A program made the position numbers and the translations under genes. The notes under the pieces are model-generated. The model made no database searches. It was not told the DNA's origin and saw nothing but the letters and a program-made list of their open reading frames with translations. A stretch of 64,000 bases of DNA from Kitasatospora viridis (GTDB lineage: Bacteria; Actinomycetota; Actinomycetes; Streptomycetales; Streptomycetaceae): assembly GCF_007829815.1 (NCBI RefSeq), contig NZ_VIWT01000003.1, positions 651,009-715,008 of the forward strand, written 5' to 3'. Below, piece after piece: positions 24,658 through 32,846 of the stretch (positions within the stretch are counted from its first letter, which is position 1; every line of letters starts with the position of its first letter).

Positions 24658-25569
24658 ATGATCGAAGTGAACGACCTGACGAAGCGTTACGGCCGCACCA
24701 CGGCCGTGGACGGGCTCTGCTTCACCGTGCGGCCCGGCCGGGTGACCGGCTTCCTCGGCCCGAACGGTGCGGGCAAGACCACCACGCTGCGGATGCTGCT
24801 CGGCCTGGTCACCCCGACCAGCGGCAGCGCCACGGTGGACGGCCACCGGTTCCGCGACCACCCGCGCGGGCTGCGGCCGGCCGGCGCGCTGCTGGACGCG
24901 GGCGACGTGCACGGCGGCCGCACCGGCCGGGCCCACCTGCGCGCGCTGGCGCTGGGCAACGGGCTGCCGCGCGAGCGGGTGGCGCGGGTGCTCGACGAGG
25001 TCGGGCTGACCGCCGCCGCCGACCGCCGGATCGGCGGCTACTCGCTGGGCATGCGCCAGCGCCTGGGGATCGCCGCCGCGCTGCTCGGCGACCCGCCGGT
25101 GCTGATCCTCGACGAGCCGCTGAACGGGCTGGACCCGGAGGGCGTGCTCTGGGTGCGCGAACTGCTGCGCCGGCTGGCCGGCGAGGGCCGCACCGTCTTC
25201 GTCTCCAGCCACCTGATGAGCGAGATGGAGCACACCGCCGACGACCTGGTGGTGGTCGGCCGGGGCCGGCTGATCGCGGCCGAGAGCCTGGCCTCCTTCG
25301 CCGCCCGCGGCACCGCCCGCAGCGTGGCCGTGCGCACGCCCGAGCCGGAGCGGCTGGCCGCCCTGCTGCGGGCCGAGGGCGCGGCGGTGACGGCGGACGG
25401 GCCGCAGGCGCTCGACGTGACCGGGGCCGAGGCCCTGCTGGTCGGCCGGCTGGCCGCCGCCCACGGCGTGGTCCTGGAGGAGTTGACGACGCGTCGGTCC
25501 TCACTGGAGCAGGCCTTCCTGGAACTGACCGCCGACAGCACCGACTACGCCGCGGGGGCCGCGCGATGA
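24658..25569 (+). CDS. ABC transporter ATPase
   Basis: A 303-residue ATPase of the DrrA/BcrA-type export group. Walker A is GFLGPNGAGKTTTLRM, the signature IGGYSLGMRQRLGIAAAL (SLGMRQR) and Walker B VLILDEPLNGLDPEG. A C-terminal domain of about 80 residues follows, typical of drug and lantibiotic exporters. ATG 24658 is the only start matching the family N-terminus IEVNDLTKRYG. The stop overlaps the permease start (ATGA). It is divergent from the kinase/regulator pair, which suggests inducible resistance or export. Confidence 0.95.
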   Translation: MIEVNDLTKRYGRTTAVDGLCFTVRPGRVTGFLGPNGAGKTTTLRMLLGLVTPTSGSATVDGHRFRDHPRGLRPAGALLDAGDVHGGRTGRAHLRALALGNGLPRERVARVLDEVGLTAAADRRIGGYSLGMRQRLGIAAALLGDPPVLILDEPLNGLDPEGVLWVRELLRRLAGEGRTVFVSSHLMSEMEHTADDLVVVGRGRLIAAESLASFAARGTARSVAVRTPEPERLAALLRAEGAAVTADGPQALDVTGAEALLVGRLAAAHGVVLEELTTRRSSLEQAFLELTADSTDYAAGAAR

Positions 25570-26393
25570 CCACGACCACGACCACGACCACGATCCCGAC
25601 CACCCTTTTCCGGCACCTGCTCGCCTCGGAGTGGCTGAAGTTCTGGTCGCTGCGCTCGATGCGCTGGCTGCTCGGCCTGAGCGCGCTGCTGATCCTGCTG
25701 CTCAACCTGAAGGCGGCGCAGTACAGCTACGCCCACTTCTCGCCGCACGACCTCGACCACGGCTTCGCCCAGGTCGCCCTGGACGACTCCTTCGGCGCCC
25801 TGCCGGTGACGCTGCTGATGTTCGTCGCCGGGGGCGTCGGCACGCTGGTGATCGCCGGCGAGTTCTCCTCCGGGATGATCCGCGGCACGCTGGCCGCCGT
25901 GCCGGACCGGCGCGCGCTGCTGGCGGCCAAGGCCTGCGTGCTGGGCGCGGTGATGCTGGGGTACGGCGGGCTCTGCTCCGGGCTGTCGTTCTGGCTCGCG
26001 CAGGCCGTGCTGGCGGGGCGGCACGCCGGGATGTCGATCACCGACCCGGGGGCGCTGCGGTTCGTGCTCGCGGTGGCGCTCTTCGCGCCGGTCTGCGCGC
26101 TGGCCGGCCTCTGCACGGGGGTGCTGGTGCGGCACGCCGCGGCGGCGGTGCTCTGCTCGGTGCTGCTGCTCTTCCTGGTGCCCTCGCTCTTCTCCGAGCG
26201 GTACTCCTGGTCGGCGGGGATCGCGCACCTGCTGCCGTTGAACGCGCTGCACCGGCTGATGCTGGTGAGCCTGGCGGACACCGCGCCGTCCCCGCACCCC
26301 GCCTCGGTGGCCGGCTCCTGGCTGGCGTTCGCGCTCTGGGCGGTGGGCACGGTCGTGGTCGGCGCGGCGGTGCTGAACCGCCGCGACCTTTGA
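25566..26393 (+). CDS. ABC transporter permease
   Basis: A 275-residue ABC-2-type permease with six predicted transmembrane helices. It opens with a run of threonines encoded by ACC/ACG repeats (MTTTTTTTTIP), a slippery low-complexity start. EFSSGMIRGTLAAVPDRR is the cytoplasmic loop that usually contacts the ATPase in this family. The start overlaps the ATPase stop. The pair probably exports a peptide or amphiphile; substrate unknown. Confidence 0.92.
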   Translation: MTTTTTTTTIPTTLFRHLLASEWLKFWSLRSMRWLLGLSALLILLLNLKAAQYSYAHFSPHDLDHGFAQVALDDSFGALPVTLLMFVAGGVGTLVIAGEFSSGMIRGTLAAVPDRRALLAAKACVLGAVMLGYGGLCSGLSFWLAQAVLAGRHAGMSITDPGALRFVLAVALFAPVCALAGLCTGVLVRHAAAAVLCSVLLLFLVPSLFSERYSWSAGIAHLLPLNALHRLMLVSLADTAPSPHPASVAGSWLAFALWAVGTVVVGAAVLNRRDL

Positions 26394-26556
26394 GTCGGGG
26401 CCGGCCGGCCGGGCCGTGTACGCGGGCCGTCACGCGTGGTTGAACGCCGTACGAAGATGACCATGCCAAATAGGGTTGATCCGACGCGAACGGGGCAGAC
26501 GTCATGGGAAGCGGCCGGAACTGTGCTCCGGACCGAAACCCCGAGGAGGTCGGATC

Positions 26557-26808
26557 GTGGATCTCGTCCAGCGCTATGCCGTCTCCCTGCCCGGCCCGGT
26601 CAGTGGCCATCGGCCGGCGACCGTGGTCGTGGTGCACTGGACGCCGAGGTCGGTCGGTGGCCAAACCGTGTACACGGACGACAGCGGAGAGTTCGAGGTG
26701 GCGATCGACGAGGACGGCGTGGCGAGCCGTCTGGATGCCGAGAACGGCCACCAGCACCAGTGCCTGCACGCGGTACCCCTGCCGCGCAGTCGCGCGACCT
26801 TGGGGTGA
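26557..26808 (+). CDS. Small conserved protein (possibly DUF6296)
   Basis: An 83-residue protein from GTG 26557 behind the strong site GAGGAGGT. The sequence VQRYAVSLPGPVSGH, then VVVVHWTP and YTDDSGEFEV recalls small actinomycete proteins I know as DUF6296; that name is from memory and uncertain. No signal peptide or membrane segment; probably a compact beta protein. It stands alone, followed by a perfect terminator. Confidence 0.65.
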   Translation: MDLVQRYAVSLPGPVSGHRPATVVVVHWTPRSVGGQTVYTDDSGEFEVAIDEDGVASRLDAENGHQHQCLHAVPLPRSRATLG

Positions 26809-26816
26809 CCCCCCAC

Positions 26817-26858
26817 CCGCTGCCCGGCGACGCCACCACCCCGGTCGCCGGGCAGCGG
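26817..26858 (+). terminator. Stem-loop terminator
   Basis: Perfect 15-base arms CCGCTGCCCGGCGAC (26817-26831) and GTCGCCGGGCAGCGG (26844-26858), 12-base loop, 8 bases after the small conserved gene. Confidence 0.8.
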
Positions 26859-27016
26859 CCTGTCCGGACGGCGGCGGGGCCGGACAGCAGGCGGGGCCGG
26901 GCAGCTGCGCGACCGGCCGCCACCCGGGCGGACCAGCGCGGGCCGCGTCCTGCGGAACCGGCGAAGGCTCGTGGGCGATCCTCTAGAGGTCACCGCCCGT
27001 CCACGAGGAGTCGCCC

Positions 27017-28180
27017 ATGCCATCCCGTGCCCGCCTGCGCCGGCTCGCCGGCTGCCTCGGCCTGCTGCTCGCCACCGGCTGCGGCGGCCCCCAGCCGGGC
27101 CGGCTGGGCGGGAACGACGCCTCCGCCCGCGCGGCCGCCCCGGCCGCCGTCACCGCGGCCCAGCTCGCCCGGCTGACGCCGGACCAGCTCGCCGGGCAGC
27201 GGGTGATCTACTCCTACAAGGGCCCGGACCCGCCGGAGCAGTTGCTCACCGCGATCCGCTCCGGCCGGGCGGCCGGGGTGATCTTCTTCGGCGCCAACAC
27301 GGCCGACCCCGAGCGGTTCCACGCGGCGGTGGCCGCGCTGAAGCAGGCCCAGGCGGAGAGCCCCGTGCACCTGCCGCTGCTGCTGATGACCGATCAGGAG
27401 GGCGGCCAGGTGCGGCGCCTGCCCGGCGGCCCGGAACTCTCCGAACGCGCGGTGGGCAGGCAGCCCGACCCGGTGGCGGCGGCCACGGCGGCCGGGGCGC
27501 TGGCCGCCGAGAACCTCCGCGCCGCCGGACTCAACGTCAACCTGGCGCCGGTGCTGGACGTCTCGCGCCAGGACGGCGACTTCATCGACCGGCACGAGCG
27601 CTCCTACGGCCAGGACCCGGCGCAGGTGGCCGAGCTCGGCCGGGCGTTCATCGCCGCGCAGCAGCGCGGCGGGGTGCTCGCGACGGCCAAGCACTTCCCC
27701 GGGCTGGGCAGCACCCCGGCGGGATCCGACACCGACGCGGGCGCGGTGACCCTGGGGGTGTCCCGGGCGGAGCTGGGCGCGGTGGACGAGCAGCCGTACC
27801 CCCGGGCGATCGCCGCGGGCGTGCGGCTGGTGATGGTCTCCTGGGCGGTCTACCCGGCGCTCGACCCGACCCGGCCCGCGGGCCTGTCCCCGCTGGTGGT
27901 GCGCGGGGAGCTGCGCGACCGGCTCGGCTTCAAGGGCGTCACGGTGACGGACGCGCTGGAGGCGGGCGCGCTCTCCTCCTACGGCGACGCGGGTGCGCGC
28001 GCGGTGGCGGCGGCGGACGCGGGGATGGACCTGCTGCTCTGCTCCGCCCAGGACGACACCCAGGGCTCCGACGCCACCGCCGCCCTCTCCGACGCCCTGA
28101 CCACCGGCCGCCTGGACCGCGCCGACTTCACGGCGGCGGCCCAGCGCGTCAGCGCCCTGCGCACCGGGCTGGCCCCATAA
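27017..28180 (+). CDS. GH3 beta-N-acetylhexosaminidase lipoprotein
   Basis: A 387-residue lipoprotein glycosidase. Lipobox LLATGC puts the lipidated Cys at residue 22. The GH3 N-acetylglucosaminidase (NagZ-type) signature is present: DQEGGQVRRL, AKHFPGLGSTPAGSDTDAG (with the GH3 KHFPG motif and the following His/Asp loop region) and the nucleophile in GVTVTDALEAGAL. It should release GlcNAc from wall fragments or chitin oligomers outside the membrane. In place of the usual D-x-H catalytic dyad, the loop here reads GSDTD, so the general acid deserves checking. The ATG follows GAGGAG. Confidence 0.92.
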   Translation: MPSRARLRRLAGCLGLLLATGCGGPQPGRLGGNDASARAAAPAAVTAAQLARLTPDQLAGQRVIYSYKGPDPPEQLLTAIRSGRAAGVIFFGANTADPERFHAAVAALKQAQAESPVHLPLLLMTDQEGGQVRRLPGGPELSERAVGRQPDPVAAATAAGALAAENLRAAGLNVNLAPVLDVSRQDGDFIDRHERSYGQDPAQVAELGRAFIAAQQRGGVLATAKHFPGLGSTPAGSDTDAGAVTLGVSRAELGAVDEQPYPRAIAAGVRLVMVSWAVYPALDPTRPAGLSPLVVRGELRDRLGFKGVTVTDALEAGALSSYGDAGARAVAAADAGMDLLLCSAQDDTQGSDATAALSDALTTGRLDRADFTAAAQRVSALRTGLAP

Positions 28181-28251
28181 GCCCCTGCGGCAACCCCTGC
28201 GACCCCGAAAACCGGGTGACGCCCGCTCCCCCGCCCTCCTACGGTGGGCGG

Positions 28252-28944
28252 ATGCGACGTGACAATCAGGTTCTTGTCCTTGACGCCGACGACACGCTCT
28301 GGGAGAACAACATCCGCTTCGAGCGGGCGATCGAGGGCTTCCTCGACCTGGTGACCGGGCCCGCCGGGGACCGGGCGGCCGCGCGGGCGGCGCTGGACCG
28401 GATCGAGGCGGCGAACGCGCGCGCCCTGGGGTACGGGTCGAAGGTGTTCGGGCAGAGCCTGCTGGAGTGCTTCGAGCTGCTCCGGCAGCGCCCGGCCGAG
28501 CCCCACGAGGCGGGCCGAATGGGCGAGTTGGCGGCCTCGATCACGGCCGCGGAGGTGGAGCTGATCCCGGGGGTGGCGCAGACGCTGGCCGAACTGGCGG
28601 CCCGCCACCGGCTGTTGCTGCTCACCAAGGGGGACACGGCCGAGCAGCAGGCGAAGGTGGACAACTCCGGGCTGGCGCACCACTTCCAGTCCGTGCACAT
28701 CGTCGCCGAGAAGGACGTCACCGCCTACCACCGGCTGATCGGCGAGCAGGCGCTGGCGCCGCGGTCCACCTGGATGATCGGCAACTCGGTGAAGTCCGAC
28801 ATCCTGCCCGCTCGCGCGGCAGGTCTGAACGCGGTGTTCATCCCGAACCGGCACACCTGGGTGCTGGAGGACGCCGAACTCGACCCGGCCGACACCGGGG
28901 TGCTCCACCTGTCCGCCTTCGCCGAGCTGGGAGAGCACTTCTGA
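28252..28944 (+). CDS. HAD-superfamily hydrolase
   Basis: A 230-residue HAD phosphatase-like protein. Motif I is VLVLDADDTLWENN (DxDDT), motif II the TKGD of LLLLTKGDTAEQQ, motif III the Lys of AEKDVTAY and motif IV GNSVKSDILPA. A helical cap is inserted after motif I. The Trp after DDTL is typical of the subgroup annotated as HAD hydrolases with dehalogenase/phosphatase-like activity. The start ATG 28252 has no clear ribosome site. The stop overlaps the Nudix start (TGATG). Confidence 0.9.
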   Translation: MRRDNQVLVLDADDTLWENNIRFERAIEGFLDLVTGPAGDRAAARAALDRIEAANARALGYGSKVFGQSLLECFELLRQRPAEPHEAGRMGELAASITAAEVELIPGVAQTLAELAARHRLLLLTKGDTAEQQAKVDNSGLAHHFQSVHIVAEKDVTAYHRLIGEQALAPRSTWMIGNSVKSDILPARAAGLNAVFIPNRHTWVLEDAELDPADTGVLHLSAFAELGEHF

Positions 28945-29366
28945 TGGCCAGTCAGACGAGCCCCGCCGTCTCCTGCGTCTTCGTCTGCCACGACGGCGCC
29001 GGCCGGGTGCTGCTGGCCCGGCGCGGCGCGGCCGCCCGGGACGAGCCGGGCCGCTGGGACTGCGGCGCGGGGGCGCTGGAGTTCGGCGAGACCTTCGAGG
29101 CGGCGGTGGCCCGCGAGGTGTTCGAGGAGTACCGCGCCGAGGCCCGGGAGGTGGCCGTGCTCGGCGTGCGCAACGTGCTGCGCGGCGAGCCGGTGGACTC
29201 GCACTGGGTGGCCGTGGTCTGCGCGGTGCGGGTGGACCCGGCGGCCGTCGCGATCGGCGAGCCGCACAAGTTCGACGCCCTCGACTGGTTCGCCCCGGAC
29301 GCCCTGCCCGCACCGCTGCACTCCCAGCTCGCGCCGACCCTGGAGCTGGCGCTGCGTCACCTCTGA
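28944..29366 (+). CDS. Nudix hydrolase
   Basis: A 140-residue Nudix pyrophosphohydrolase. The box is complete: G-ALEFG-E-TFEAAVA-REVFEEYRAE (GX5EX7REUXEE), residues about 44-67. It should cleave a nucleoside diphosphate linked to another group, with Mg2+. Overlap with the HAD gene by one or two bases suggests linked function, a phosphatase acting after a Nudix enzyme. It converges with the encapsulin gene after 20 bases. Confidence 0.94.
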   Translation: MASQTSPAVSCVFVCHDGAGRVLLARRGAAARDEPGRWDCGAGALEFGETFEAAVAREVFEEYRAEAREVAVLGVRNVLRGEPVDSHWVAVVCAVRVDPAAVAIGEPHKFDALDWFAPDALPAPLHSQLAPTLELALRHL

Positions 29367-29387
29367 GGGCGCCGCCGGCCGCGCGGC

Positions 29388-30188
29388 TCAGCGCGTCTTG
29401 AGTGCCACCGCCGCCTCCGGCGAGTAGAGCGAGAAGGTGAGCGACTCCTGGAGGTAGAGCCGCACGCTCTCGGCGTCGTGCGAGAGGTAGCCGATCGACA
29501 GGTCCTGGCCGAGGTGCAGTTCGAAGTCGCCGCCCCGGGTGGAGAGCACCACGGCGCCGCTGAGCGCGGGCGCCCAGATGATCTCGCCGGTGACCACCCG
29601 GGCGAGGTGCTGGCGCACCGGGTAGCCGTGGTTGGAGGTCTCGTTGACGGCGGTGTACAGCTCGGCGCCGAGCAGCAGCGAGTACGGCCCGTCCACGCCG
29701 GCCAGGCGCAGCGTGGTGATCGCGTGGCTGACCGCGTCCGGGTAGTCGACGACGGTGTCCGGCAGGGTGATCGGCGGGTTGTCGGCGCCGGTCTGCACGC
29801 CGGTGATGCCGGCCGCCTGCCAGCCCTGGAAGATCGCGGTGTCCTCGGCCAGCGCGATGCTGCGGGCGGCCTCCTTGACGGGTTGCCAGTCGGCGTCCTT
29901 GGAGCCGCGCTCCACGTTGTCCACCTCGCGGCGAGACAGCGTGAAGGGCACCCGCAGCTCGACCACCGGCCGGGACTCGTTGGCCTGCGCCTCGGTGCCG
30001 GCGACCACCGGGTCGATCGGTCGCTGGTGGCCCGAGCCGACGGCGGCGAGCTCCGGCCCGGCCGGTCCGGAGAGGTCCACCACCCGGCGGCCGGCCAGGT
30101 GCAGGGTGAAGGTGCGGCGGGCCTCCTCCTCGATCTCCTCCCAGGCCTCGCCGGAGACCGGGGCCAGGTCGCGGTGCAGGTTGTTCAT
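29388..30188 (-). CDS. Encapsulin shell protein
   Basis: A 266-residue encapsulin (linocin/HK97-fold) shell protein. Signature blocks: NLHRDLAPVSGEAWEEIEEE at the N-terminus, ARRTFTLHLAGRRVVDLSGP, RGSKDADWQPVKEAARSIAL with EDTAIFQGW, and the C-terminal YLQESLTFSLYSPEAAVAL. The length fits small T=1 shells of about 60 subunits. Its ATG overlaps the stop of the DyP gene, whose product carries the docking peptide. It is the last gene of the gnd-DyP-encapsulin operon. Confidence 0.96.
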   Translation of the reverse strand: MNNLHRDLAPVSGEAWEEIEEEARRTFTLHLAGRRVVDLSGPAGPELAAVGSGHQRPIDPVVAGTEAQANESRPVVELRVPFTLSRREVDNVERGSKDADWQPVKEAARSIALAEDTAIFQGWQAAGITGVQTGADNPPITLPDTVVDYPDAVSHAITTLRLAGVDGPYSLLLGAELYTAVNETSNHGYPVRQHLARVVTGEIIWAPALSGAVVLSTRGGDFELHLGQDLSIGYLSHDAESVRLYLQESLTFSLYSPEAAVALKTR

Positions 30189-31228
30189 CGGGTCGGGTCC
30201 CCTTCGTCCGGGCGGGTCTCGTGCGGGCGCTTCAGGCTGCCGATGCCCAGCGACCAGTCGGTGCGCGGCCGAGGCCGTTCGGCGGTCGGCGGAGGAGGGT
30301 CGTCGAGCAGGTCGGCCGGGGGCACGAAGAAGAGCCCCCCGGTGGTCGCGGTGGTGAAGTCGAGCAGGCGGTCGTGGGGTGCCTCGCCGCGGCCGAGGAA
30401 CATGTTGCGCAGCATCTCCTCGGTGATCGCGGGCGTGCGGCAGTAGCCGATGAAGTAGGTGCCGATGTCGCCGTCCAGGTACGAGCCGTAGGGCATGTTG
30501 TGCCGCAGGATCTCCTGCGCCCGGCCGTCGGCGTCCGGGTCCAGGCTGGTCAGCGAGACGTGCGAGTCGGCGGGCTGCTCCTTGCCGACGAGTTCGATGT
30601 CGGCGAGCTTGGTGCGTCCGATCGCGCGTTCCTGCTGCTCGGTGGTGAGCGCCTCCCACTCGGGCAGCAGGTGGCGGTACTTCTGCACCACCGCGTAGCT
30701 GCCGCCGGCGAACCGCGGGTCCTCCGCGCCGATCAGCGCGGCCCGCTCGGCGGCGGCGCCCTCGGGGTTCTCGGTGCCGTCGACGAAGCCGGTCAGGTCG
30801 CGCCGCTCGAAGTACTCGAAGCCGACGGTCTCGTCGACCACGTCGGCCGCACCGGCCAGTCGGCCGAGCAGCTGCCCGGCCAGTTCGAAGCAGGCGTCGG
30901 GCCGCTCGGCGCGCAGGTGGAAGAGCAGGTCGCCGGGGGTGGCGGGGGCGGTGTGCCGGGGGCCGCGCAGCTCCTGGAAGGGGTGCAGCCCGGCCGGGCG
31001 GGGGCCGTCGAAGAGGCGGTCCCAGAGCTCGGAGCCGAGGCCGGTGACGCAGCTCAGCCGGGCCCGGTCGGCCCGCAGGCCGACCGAGCGGCGCAGCCCG
31101 GCGAGGTCGGGCAGCAGCTCCCGGACGGCGGCCTCGCCGCCCGGACGGACCGTCAGCACCAGGAACCGGGCGGCCCTGGTCTGCGGCGCCAGCACCGCCC
31201 GGGCGGCGTCGGCGGCCCCGGTGGTCAC
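30185..31228 (-). CDS. DyP-type peroxidase with encapsulin cargo peptide
   Basis: A 347-residue heme peroxidase (DyP type B). The catalytic GFVDG is at 147-151 (Asp 150). The proximal His is in DSHVSLTS (His 223), and Arg 242-His-Asn lies in LRHNMPYG as in DypB. The cargo-loading peptide DWSLGIGSLKR is at 324-334, after a flexible Pro-rich linker; a further 13 residues follow it, so it is not terminal. Start GTG 31228 overlaps the gnd stop (GTGA), and its stop overlaps the encapsulin ATG. It is expected to be packaged in the shell. Confidence 0.95.
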   Translation of the reverse strand: MTTGAADAARAVLAPQTRAARFLVLTVRPGGEAAVRELLPDLAGLRRSVGLRADRARLSCVTGLGSELWDRLFDGPRPAGLHPFQELRGPRHTAPATPGDLLFHLRAERPDACFELAGQLLGRLAGAADVVDETVGFEYFERRDLTGFVDGTENPEGAAAERAALIGAEDPRFAGGSYAVVQKYRHLLPEWEALTTEQQERAIGRTKLADIELVGKEQPADSHVSLTSLDPDADGRAQEILRHNMPYGSYLDGDIGTYFIGYCRTPAITEEMLRNMFLGRGEAPHDRLLDFTTATTGGLFFVPPADLLDDPPPPTAERPRPRTDWSLGIGSLKRPHETRPDEGDPTR

Positions 31229-32667
31229 CGCCGTTCCTCGCTGCGGTCGCCCGCCCAGAGGGTGTGGAAGCTGCCCTCGCGGTCGGTGCGGTGGTAGGTG
31301 TGGGCGCCGAAGAAGTCGCGCTGGCCCTGGATCAGCGCGGCGGGCAGCCGTTCGGCCCGCAGCGCGTCGTAGTAGGCCAGCGCGCCGGCGAAGCCGGGGA
31401 CCGGCACGCCCAGTTGGGCGGCGGTGGAGACCACCCGGCGCCAGGCCGACTGGGCCTCGCCGAGGGCCTTGCGGAAGTACTCGTCGGCCAGCAGGGTGGG
31501 CAGCTGCGGGTCGGCCTGGTAGGCGGCCTCGATCCGGCCGAGGAAGCGGGCCCGGATGATGCAGCCGCCGCGCCAGATGGCGGCCATCGCGCCCGGGTCC
31601 ACCTGCCAGTCGTACTCGGCGCTGCCGGCCTGGATCTGCTGGAAGCCCTGCGCGTAGGCGACGATCTTCGAGGCGTACAGGGCGTGTTCGACGTCCTCGG
31701 CGAAGCGGTCGGCGGCGGCGCTGTCCAGCCAGGTCTCGGTGGGTCCGGGCAGGTCGCGGCAGGCCTCGCGCTGCGGCACGCCGCCGGAGAGCGAGCGGGC
31801 GAAGACGGCTTCGGCGATGCCGGGCACCGGCACCCCGAGGTCGAGGGCGATCTGCACGGTCCAGCGGCCGGTGCCCTTCTGCTCGGCCCGGTCCTGCACC
31901 ACGTCGACGAACGGGCGCCCGGTGTCGGCGTCGGTGTGGCCGAGCACCTCGGCGGTGATCTCGATCAGGTAGGACTCCAGCCGGCCCCGGTTCCACTCCC
32001 GGAAGATCCCGGCGATCTCGCCGGGCTGCCGGCCCGCGGCGTGCCGCAGCAGGTCGTAGGCCTCGGCGATGAGCTGCATGTCGGCGTACTCGATGCCGTT
32101 GTGCACCATCTTGACGAAGTGTCCGGCGCCGTCGGGGCCGACGTGGGTGCAGCAGGGGCGCCCGTCCACCTGGGCGGCGATCGACTCCAGCAGCGGGCCG
32201 AGGCTGCGGTAGGCCTCGGCGGTGCCGCCGGGCATGATGCTGGGCCCGTTGAGGGCGCCCTCCTCGCCGCCGGAGATGCCGGTGCCGACGAAGTGCAGGC
32301 CGCGGGCGCGCAGCGCGGCCTCGCGGCGGCGGGTGTCGGCGAAGTGCGCGTTGCCGCCGTCCACCACGATGTCGCCGGGTTCCAGCAGCGGCGCCAGCTC
32401 GTCGATCACGGCGTCGGTCGGCTCGCCCGCCTTGACCATGATCACCACCCGGCGGGGCACGGCCAGCGCGGCGACCAGGCCGGCCAGGGTGTGCGAGGGG
32501 ACGAACTCGCCCTCCTGGCCGAACTGTTCCACCAGTGCGTCGGTGCGGGCGGGGGTGCGGTTGTAGAGGGCGACCCGGTGGCCGTGCCGGGCGAAGTTGC
32601 GGGCCAGGTTGCGGCCCATGACGGCCAGTCCGATCACGCCGATGTCGGCGGGCGTCCGCGCGCTCAT
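31225..32667 (-). CDS. gnd: 6-phosphogluconate dehydrogenase (decarboxylating)
   Basis: A 480-residue enzyme that makes ribulose 5-phosphate, CO2 and NADPH. The coenzyme motif is IGVIGLAVMGRNLARNFA; NRT after beta-2 suits NADP. The substrate and catalytic block is SGGEEGALNGPSIMPGG, then HFVKMVHNGIEYADMQLI with the catalytic Lys. The C-terminal tail has FGAHTYHRTDREGSFHTLW, completing the partner's site. ATG 32667 follows GGAG. The last bases overlap the DyP start, so this housekeeping-type enzyme is translationally tied to a nanocompartment. Confidence 0.97.
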   Translation of the reverse strand: MSARTPADIGVIGLAVMGRNLARNFARHGHRVALYNRTPARTDALVEQFGQEGEFVPSHTLAGLVAALAVPRRVVIMVKAGEPTDAVIDELAPLLEPGDIVVDGGNAHFADTRRREAALRARGLHFVGTGISGGEEGALNGPSIMPGGTAEAYRSLGPLLESIAAQVDGRPCCTHVGPDGAGHFVKMVHNGIEYADMQLIAEAYDLLRHAAGRQPGEIAGIFREWNRGRLESYLIEITAEVLGHTDADTGRPFVDVVQDRAEQKGTGRWTVQIALDLGVPVPGIAEAVFARSLSGGVPQREACRDLPGPTETWLDSAAADRFAEDVEHALYASKIVAYAQGFQQIQAGSAEYDWQVDPGAMAAIWRGGCIIRARFLGRIEAAYQADPQLPTLLADEYFRKALGEAQSAWRRVVSTAAQLGVPVPGFAGALAYYDALRAERLPAALIQGQRDFFGAHTYHRTDREGSFHTLWAGDRSEERR

Positions 32668-32820
32668 GCAGAAGGCTCCTGTGGTGGGGGTGCTCGTCCA
32701 GCCTGCCGCGAGCGGTGGTGGTCCGCACGCCCGGCGCGGCCGACGGGGCGTCACCTGACGTCCCGTCGGGCGGTGCCCTGATGCTGCGTCGAGCATGCCC
32801 GGGGGGCTATGCACACGAGG

Positions 32821-32837
32821 TATACATCATGTGTATA
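32821..32837. promoter_or_regulatory. PadR-like operator
   Basis: TATACA (32821-32826) and TGTATA (32832-32837) form an inverted repeat with a 5-base spacer, 10 bases before the PadR start and in the divergent spacer with gnd. PadR-type regulators commonly bind ATAC/GTAT-bearing palindromes, so autoregulation is likely. Confidence 0.7.
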
Positions 32838-32846
32838 GTCACCGGC

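Noticed and set aside
26976..26992. Cloning-vector polylinker, suggested by GATCCTCTAGAGG
   Set aside because: Flanking DNA continues in normal genomic style and no other vector sequence is visible; chance palindrome.
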